This document shows, one piece after another, positions 58,107 through 64,000 of a stretch of DNA of 64,000 nucleotides. Both the position numbers and the translations under genes were made by a program. How positions within the stretch are numbered: the stretch's first letter is position 1; each line of letters opens with the position of its first letter. The stretch is taken from assembly GCA_015680685.1 (NCBI GenBank), contig MNCI01003401.1:75670-139669 (forward strand), written 5' to 3'. Source of the stretch: Gnetum montanum (taxonomy: Eukaryota > Streptophyta > Gnetopsida > Gnetales > Gnetaceae). The notes under the pieces were generated by a model, which saw only the letters and a program-made list of their open reading frames with translations, ran no database searches and was not told the DNA's origin.

Positions 58107-59830
58107 CCATTGAAGGCCCTCAATCCTTTCTAAATTTTTGTTTTACACATTTTTTTTTTGCACATTTCTTTAATCTTTCTTGTTTTTTTTACACCATCGT
58201 TCATATTTTTACCATTTCTTTGTGTGATTACTTTATTTTGTTCATCATCCAATAAGTATTCATGATGGTGGCATGAATAATACCATATTGATTGCTAATG
58301 TTTGGATTTTACCTTTGAAATATGATGTTGATATTAAGGTATGGTTATTTTGATTAAACAAGCAATGAGTCCACGTCGTTCATGCATCCATAAAATCTTA
58401 TGGTCTCCCTTGGCTTGGAACCGTATAGTCCCTTTCTTTAATAAATCTGTTAACAAATTGGTGGTTGGGTATTTCTCAGACTAAGAAAAGACTCAAAGGA
58501 TGAAAATGGTGTGACTTCAAAGGGATTCTATGCATTTGTGCTAGCTATTATCTTGAGGGCTTGGATGCTTTTTCCTTAGGTTTTCCACCATTCTGACCGT
58601 TCATCAAATCTCCAAAAGTTGAGTACATAAAAATAAGTCTTTGCAAGGTATGGTTCTCATGAAAAAAGAACAAAAAGTGAGAATTCAAAGCACACCCCTT
58701 AGACACAATAATGAACTTGGGCTACACGCACTGGTTATGGCACTGGAAAGACATGTTACTCATGTCTAAAGATTCCATCTAACTAAGGCCCTTCCTCGCT
58801 TCCTGATTCTCCATCTTGCTCTCCTCAGAATGGTGGTGACTCTTTGTGGAAGCATTCTTGTTGCTTCAAGAGGATAGGTCGGTCAAATGTGTTTGTGCGA
58901 GGTCACTGAATGTGGTTTGTTAAGCCTGGATTTGAAATGAGTTCTACTCGATCACATTAACCATAAAACACACACAAGGGACTTTACACAACCTTGTTCT
59001 TTGGTTTCCATTCCATTCTCTCCTCTCCACCTTTCTTTTCCATTTTTTACCTCATTGTTGGTTTTATCATTAGTCTATATCTTGGTTGATGCATTGTTTT
59101 TCCTTGGTAATTTCTTATGGGTAAGTTTTTAACTCTTGCTTCCAAATGACATTCCTAGAGCCTATGGACTCTTTGGTTTGTGGGTTTGTTAGGGCATCAA
59201 GGGCATGAGCCTGCTTTAGGGAGCACCCATTGGCATTCCTTTTTGGTGCATTTATTAACTTCTTTTACTTAAACATTTTCTGCAATCAACAATATTTTGT
59301 TTCATCCCCATCTATGACATCTATTTTATTGGTGTTTCCGTTGTTGCATTTTCTCCATCTTTCTTATTCCTTATCTTTTTCCATCCTCTTTCTACTGGAG
59401 GTTTGCTCTTAGTCATGGGGGCCCTGGCATAAATTTTTCAATTTTTCCTAACCCCTACACCTTAGGTAGTCACCAGTGTTAAATCTCTAGAATCAGTATC
59501 TGCCATAACCACAACTCTGCTAATGCACTTTACATCAAGGCAAGGTATCAATTGCATTGTGATTTATCTACCCTCACTCATTTGTGACTGTGTTGTGTGT
59601 GTAGATGATGATCATACAACAATAGATTGGGCCTGGAGGAAACACTCAGGATGGACCGAAACCGGAGCGTTTACAAAAGGAGGAAGATTGGTGGTGTGGC
59701 TATCGATAAACAACGAAAGGCGCAATCTTGGCATCGGCAGCAACACACCTTATTTTTTTCTCTCTCTTCTTCTCTTCTAGCTGCCAAATAAGGCTAGATG
59801 TCATTTATGTATAGTGTTCATCTTTGTGGT
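58107..59830 (+). other. E10 3' region, non-coding
   Basis: T-rich tract with TTTTACACATTTT words (58130-58220), then the shared 3' blocks (GGTGTGACTTCAAAGGG near 58508, CTAACTAAGGCCCTTCC near 58780, CCCATTGGCATTCC near 59226). TTAGTCATGGGGGCCC near 59410 is a polypurine-like site upstream of where the true tract should be. Ends at 59830, where E11 begins. Confidence 0.6.
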
Positions 59831-60258
59831 TGATGAGTGGCGAGGTACCCCTACACTCCACCATACGAATATGAGCATGCACGCTCGGTCTGGTCGAACT
59901 CCGCAGACTAAATGCCTTAACGCCACAAGAAACACTTGGGGTTAATCGTTCGTTGTCTTCCCAGGCTTGCTTGTATGTGTCACGGTGTATGGTTAAGCAA
60001 GTCTGAGGTATGTGATTTTTTTGGTATTTTCGGCTTATCTTCTATGCTACCAGGAGAAAGGGTTGAGAAAACTAAACTAACTCTAACTAAGATCTAAGTC
60101 TAAATTAACTAGCGTCAGCATCCGTTCCCACTTGCCGGACACACCCTGAACTATGCAACTGCAGCTTACCAAACGCTAATCGTTACTGGGATCGCCACAC
60201 GTAACGCAAGTGCTCGAAGTGGTCGTACTGAGGCACCTATTTAGCCTACGTGTGATAA

Positions 60259-60530
60259 GCAGCCGATTCCTTAGCCAGCCGTACACACCCGTGGGTGCTC
60301 GTAACTAAGTCGTACTTATCACACGATCTAGCCTAGCAATGAGCAGCCGATTCCTCAACTAGCCGTACACATTAGACCCGGGAGTTACCAAGCGCAGAAT
60401 CCTGGAATACGCTACTGGGTTACCAAGCATCCAATGCTCGTAATTGAGTCGTACTCATGCATTGCGTCAAGCAGCCGATTCCTTGACTAGCCGTACACGT
60501 CCGTAGACGCTCGTAATCAAGTCGTACTTG
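60259..60530 (-). repeat. Threefold repeat module inside E11 LTR
   Basis: Two words alternate three times: GCAGCCGATTCC...CCGTACAC (about 60259, 60343, 60471) and GCTCGTAAYTRAGTCGTACT (about 60297, 60436, 60509). E1 and others hold one reverse-oriented equivalent pair (near 4380-4410 and 4492-4520). The extra length of this LTR is largely explained by the amplification. Confidence 0.8.
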
Positions 60531-60776
60531 AACGCACTAGGAAAGCAGGAAATAAAGCAATAAATGAAACCACGTGCTGCAAGGTTTATCCAAACAAGTT
60601 CGTCTTTATTGCCGTACACAACTTGGGTTCAGGTTACAAGCTGCTCGAATAAAGAGCCGTTCACTCTAGGACTCCTACTGCGGGCACATGGGGAAAAATT
60701 CTAACTCTGGAGTGATCAATCTGCCAGAGCTTCGCTACACTAGCCAGGATTGGGAAATGAAGGGAGTGCCGCCTCT

Positions 60777-60879
60777 TATTTATAGATATGGCGGCGGGAC
60801 GCGATATCGCGTACGCGATATCGCAGGAGAAGACGCGATATCGCGTCGGCCGCGATATCGCGTACGCGATATCGCGGCC
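60777..60879 (-). promoter_or_regulatory. E11 LTR promoter: five GCGATATCGC palindromes and TATA box
   Basis: GCGATATCGC occurs at 60801-60810, 60815-60824, 60835-60844, 60852-60861 and 60866-60875. The first two and last two copies are joined by GTAC (14-bp period), each making a perfect 24-bp palindrome; the second extends to a perfect 32-bp palindrome, 60848-60879. On the minus strand the array lies directly upstream of TATAAATA (60784-60777). In decayed copies the CG steps have become TG/CA while the GATATC core and 14-bp spacing persist. Promoter role inferred; CGCG words resemble plant CAMTA sites. Confidence 0.8.
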
Positions 60880-60901
60880 TAGTGTAAACCGCGTCTCATC
60901 A

Positions 60902-60914
60902 TACCCCCATGACT
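60902..60914 (-). other. E11 polypurine tract
   Basis: Reverse complement AGTCATGGGGGTA abuts the 3' LTR. The same 13 bases recur internally at 61493-61505. Confidence 0.85.
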
Positions 60915-62730
60915 GAATGAAAACTCGTCCTCGAGTTCCTTACAATGATATCAGGTAGGTATGGGATTATTAGGGAAAATGGAACTAATGGGATGACATG
61001 TGAACGGTCTTTATTACAAGACTTGACAAAAACTGGTGTTCATGACAACATGGGTGAACACCTTATTACAATGACATCAGGCCACAGTTGGCAGCTGAGA
61101 GAAAAGAGGAGAGAGAATAGAAGAGAAGAAAGAAGAAGAGTCTTGTTGCTGCCAACGCCTAGATTGCGCCTTTCGTTGTCCATCTGTAAGCGCATTATCA
61201 ATTCCACTCCTTGCATGCTGCTTCAGCGCTGCTCCATTCCAAGTGTCTGCTCCAGATCCATTCCGTTGTTGTATGATTGCCATCTGCACACACAACACCA
61301 TCATATATTAGCAAGGGTAATTGAATCATTAAGTAAAGCATACCTTGCTTCGGTTTAGGTTCACTGGCTAAGGTGTGGTATGGCTGATATGGATCTGGGA
61401 AAATATAGATGATGACTACCGAAGGTATAGGGGTTAGGAAGAAAAACGAAAAAATCCGGGGCTTAGGATAAAAATCGAAAAATCAGGCCCCGTACCCCCA
61501 TGACTAATCGCGAACCTCCGGTAGCGTTAGAATGGAGAGAGAAAAGGAATAGGAATGATAGGTAAAAAGGGACAACTATGGCATCGATAAAAAGGATGTC
61601 ATGATGGAAATGAACAAAAATGTTAATTAATTGCAAAACGTTAAGGAAAAGAAGTTAACTAATGTTCCAAATAGGAATGTCAGTGGGTCCTCCCCAAAGC
61701 AGGCTCATGCCCTTAATGCCCTGACAATCCCACATTCAAAGAGTCCGTGGGCTCTGGGAATGTCCTTTGGAAACAAGAGTTAAAGTCTTAACCGGAAGAA
61801 TTTACCAAAAAGAAAACAAAGCATCAACTAAAGTATATACAATGATACAACCGGCAATGAGGTGAACAATGGAGAGAAGGATGGGAAGAAGAGAAGTGGA
61901 ATGGAATCCCAAGAACAAGGTGGTGTACAGCCCCTTGTGTGTTACATGATTAATGTGACTTGGCGAATCTCATTCCAACTCTGGGCTCAAACCAACCACT
62001 TCCAGTGACTTCGCATCAATGCAGTTGGTTAAATCATCCACTTGGGTAACAAGGATGCAACTTCGAGAAGCCACCACCATTCCGACGAAACAACAGAGAG
62101 AATGGGAAGCGAGAAGGGCCTTAGTTAGAGGGAACACTTTGGTTCCATAACCAGTGCTTGCAGCCCAAATTTATTCCGTCTAAGGGGTGTGCTTTGAATC
62201 CTCACTTTTAGCTTTTTAGCTTTTTCACTTTTTTTTTTTTTTTCCATTATTTTTTTCATTTTGTCTTCTTCTTTTTTTATTTTGTGTTTTTATGCGTGGG
62301 GACCACACCATGCAAAGACTTCTTTATTTTTATTGTCTCAGCTTCCGATTATTGGGTTACATCGGAACGGTAAGAAAACCCAAGAAGAAAACATCCAAGC
62401 ACCCAAGTGAATGACCAACACAAGAGCACCAAGTTCCCTTGAAGTCACACCCGTTTCAAATCCTTGAGTCCTTCCTTAGTTTGAGAAATGCCCAGTCACT
62501 GGTTCGTTAAAGTTCTTATTGGAAGGGAACTGTACATTTCCAAGCCAAGGGAAACCATAGACTTGATGGATGGATGGATGAAGTGATCTCATTGCCTGCC
62601 ATATCAAAAGAACATACCTTAGTATCAACAATGTAACTTAAAGGTAAAAACCAAACATTAGCAATTAATGAAAAACAGTTCATCCCATCGGCCCGAACAC
62701 TTATTGGGTGACGAATTTACATGATGGATG
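60915..62730 (-). other. E11 3' region, non-coding
   Basis: Same block order as E2/E10 reversed: GTGGGTCCTCCCCAAAGCAGGCTC (61682-61706 region), GAAGGGCCTTAGTTAGAG (62112), CAAGACTTC... near 62310, AAGTCACACCCGTTTC (62440). T-rich run at 62217-62290. ORFs on the plus strand here are not gene-like. Confidence 0.6.
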
Positions 62731-62905
62731 ACACACACACACACACACACAAAAAGATAGAAAAATATAACGATGTTGTAAAACAAAAACAAGAAAAGTT
62801 AAAGAAATTTGTAAAACAAAAATTAGAAAAGTTAAAGAAATTGTAAAACAAAAATGTGAAAAACAAAAACGTTGTAAAACAAAAATGTGTAAAACAAAAA
62901 CTGAA
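62731..62905 (-). repeat. (AC)n microsatellite and A-rich tandem repeat
   Basis: AC dinucleotides at 62731-62751, then repeated GTAAAACAAAAA words (about 62778-62900), including two copies of AAAAGTTAAAGAAATT. This matches the T-rich TTTTACAC tail after pol in E2 and E10 on the other strand. Confidence 0.85.
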
Positions 62906-62928
62906 AAAGAACTGAGGGCCCCATATGA

Positions 62929-64000
62929 TTAGCATAGGTGGCCATCTCCCCCATGACTGAGTTGTGAGGGAGAGATCCGAAGTAGTGAGCGCCTATTTGA
63001 ATTTCTAAGCAGTGCCCAACTTCTCCCAATTGATGATCTTAAATTCAGGGTTGGAAGTTGGCGACGCTCACGTTCCAGTGTATCTATGCCACGGTTGTTG
63101 GCATGAGTTTCCTCAGTTCGTTCCATGCATATTTGTTTGCTCTTATGAGAAGCTGTCAACCACGGGGTGTCTACTACTTCTTGTGTGGTTGCTACATACA
63201 GGCATCCTGGTTGCAGAGTTTCCTGGGCACACCTGTTACATGGAGACAATTCCTCCATGTCATCACCCGATGAATCACTGTATGTGATGCATGGAACTAT
63301 CCTCTTCTCGATCTTTCCACATATGTTTATCTTGGAGATTTCCAAGGAAAGATCACGGATCCTAAGGCATGCATCTACTGTGCTTAGCCATGCCCTTCCC
63401 ATTATAATTGGGAAGTCCCCTTCGTTGTTGTTAACATCGATCACTAGGAAATCCGCTGGGTAGGACCAACCACACACAGTGGTGATAACGTCCTCCACCA
63501 AACCCAAGGGAATAGTGATGGACTGGTCTGCCAGCTCTAGTTGGATGTTGCTCTTCTTAAGTTGGGGCAGGTTCCAGGCGTGATACATCTTTCGCGAAAT
63601 TAAGTTGACTCCGGAACCTGAGTCAAGAAGAGCTCGATGTGGTGCATTCCCAGCGATCTGCAAATGAATAAAGGGACTCCCAGGATCAGTTAGTTTCCTG
63701 GGAAGGTGGCCTACCTTGATCCAGTCAGTTACGGTATGTGTTAGCATAACCGTATGCGTTACATTCCCTTGGACTGAAGGGTGCTCCGAAGTGTTAGTAG
63801 TTAGAGGCCTATACATATACCCGTCCGCTTGTTGTTGCGAGAGCCTATCCGGGCTCCTAGTTCTGAAAAAGGATCTCTTCTTTGTACAGTTATCGCCAGA
63901 ACTAGTGTCTGGTTGGATATTTACACTCTGAATATTTACAGATCCCACAGCGTGACGCTGCTGCGGTTGGGTAGGTAATTCCCCTTGCATTGTTGGAGCA
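62929..64000 (-). CDS. gag-pro: E11 gag C-terminus and protease, intact, partial at window edge
   Basis: Open on the minus strand from the window edge to a stop at 62931-62929 (at least 357 codons). The Met at 63990 is internal: the frame is open upstream and reads APTMQGELP, as in E9. The gag tail is Gln/Pro/Ser-rich (QGELPTQPQQR, KKRSFFRTRSPDRLSQQQ). The protease follows with ALLDSGSGVNLIS (active DSG), LELADQSITIPLGLVEDV, GWSYPADFLVIDV and FPIIMGRAWLSTVDACL. The linker ends RRQLPTLNL, and then the frame jumps to SPSQLSHGGDGHLC, the end of pol in E10; RT, RNase H and integrase are missing. Gag and protease are thus one frame, which suggests the family makes a single polyprotein. Confidence 0.9.
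   Translation of the reverse strand, partial: APTMQGELPTQPQQRHAVGSVNIQSVNIQPDTSSGDNCTKKRSFFRTRSPDRLSQQQADGYMYRPLTTNTSEHPSVQGNVTHTVMLTHTVTDWIKVGHLPRKLTDPGSPFIHLQIAGNAPHRALLDSGSGVNLISRKMYHAWNLPQLKKSNIQLELADQSITIPLGLVEDVITTVCGWSYPADFLVIDVNNNEGDFPIIMGRAWLSTVDACLRIRDLSLEISKINICGKIEKRIVPCITYSDSSGDDMEELSPCNRCAQETLQPGCLYVATTQEVVDTPWLTASHKSKQICMERTEETHANNRGIDTLERERRQLPTLNLRSSIGRSWALLRNSNRRSLLRISPSQLSHGGDGHLC

Larger units (their letters stand above)
50899..59830 (+). mobile_element. E10: near-complete gypsy element, cut by E11
   Basis: 5' LTR (50899-51720), primer site, gag, full pol (to 58106), 3' region to 59830 where E11 starts. Its 3' LTR would lie beyond E11, outside the window. CTTAT at 50894-50898 would be the left target-site copy. 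It has fewer frame breaks than E6 and the best-preserved integrase. Confidence 0.9.
59831..60901 (-). repeat. E11 3' LTR
   Basis: 1071 bp, TGATGAGTGGCG to GTCTCATCA in plus orientation. It is 200-250 bp longer than most family LTRs because of an expanded internal repeat (60259-60530). High CG content. Confidence 0.92.
59831..64000 (-). mobile_element. E11: young gag-pro gypsy derivative lacking RT-integrase
   Basis: Reading leftward from the window edge: intact gag-tail/protease frame (64000-62929), T-rich 3' tail, 3' region, polypurine tract (60914-60902), 3' LTR (60901-59831). Base composition is richer in GC and CG than all neighbours and the coding frame has no stop, so this is the youngest insertion. 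GTGGT at 59826-59830 is the expected target-site copy; the partner and the 5' LTR are right of the window. Inserted in the 3' region of E10. Confidence 0.88.

Noticed and set aside
60688-60882. 64-codon plus-strand ORF with a repeated YRVRDIA motif
   Set aside because: Product of translating the GCGATATCGC palindromes in the LTR.
60945-61358. 137-codon plus-strand ORF in E11
   Set aside because: Antisense to the conserved non-coding 3' region; no counterpart frame in E2 or E10.
62929-63990. 353-codon ORF considered as a host aspartic protease gene
   Set aside because: Block-by-block match to gag tail and protease of E9/E10 and location between element 3' region and window edge show it is retrotransposon gag-pro.

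Overview
This is nuclear DNA from a land plant with a repeat-rich genome. I see no host gene, rRNA, tRNA or bacterial feature; essentially all 64 kb is LTR retrotransposons inserted into one another. Evidence for a plant: Ty3/gypsy elements of the Athila/Tat type with a primer-binding site matching the 3' end of tRNA-Asp, a Tat-like element with two RNase H domains, and a Ty1/copia element. I cannot name the species. Most copies are decayed: AT-rich, frameshifted, and with TAG/TAA/TGA at positions where relatives have Gln, Arg or Trp, as expected after methylation and C-to-T decay. The right-hand copy (E11) is young and still rich in CG.

Layout, using my own labels. E1 (1-4839, +) is a gypsy copy with gag and an extra ORF but no pol. 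It sits in E2 (4840-7754, +), of which only the end of pol, the 3' region and the 3' LTR are seen. E2 is followed by E3 (7755-8526, +), a protease/RT scrap. E4 (8527-38976, -) is a gag-pro element with a long extra ORF and no recognisable RT or integrase. E5 (15433-37796, +; TSD CCTAT) is a Tat-like element with 2.77-kb LTRs inserted in the gag of E4. E6 (19834-29759, +; TSD CTACA) is a complete but dead gypsy copy inserted in the gag of E5. To the right lies E7 (about 39300-45050, -), a copia element that carries E8 (41526-43183, +; TSD CTTAG/CCTAG), a gypsy copy with most of its interior deleted. E9 (45051-50898, +) holds gypsy gag-pro-RT-RNase H and is cut by E10 (50899-59830, +), which has gag and a full pol. 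E10 is cut in turn by E11 (59831 to beyond 64000, -), whose gag-pro frame is intact but whose RT-RNase H-integrase segment is missing.

E1, E2, E4, E6 and E8-E11 belong to one gypsy family: LTRs of 0.8-1.1 kb that begin TGATGA and end CATCA, a GGGGGTA polypurine tract in most copies, and 14-bp-phased palindromes (GATATC core) just upstream of the TATA box. The family contains full-length members (E6, E10, probably E9), gag-pro members without the polymerase segment (E4, E11) and members with an extra 3' ORF (E1, E4, E8). If elements like E11 are mobile they would need RT and integrase from full-length relatives.

The observations I rate highest are the palindrome array (a perfect 32-bp palindrome in E11), the extra 3' ORF, the gag-pro-only derivatives, and the gene order of E5, with a second RNase H upstream of RT.
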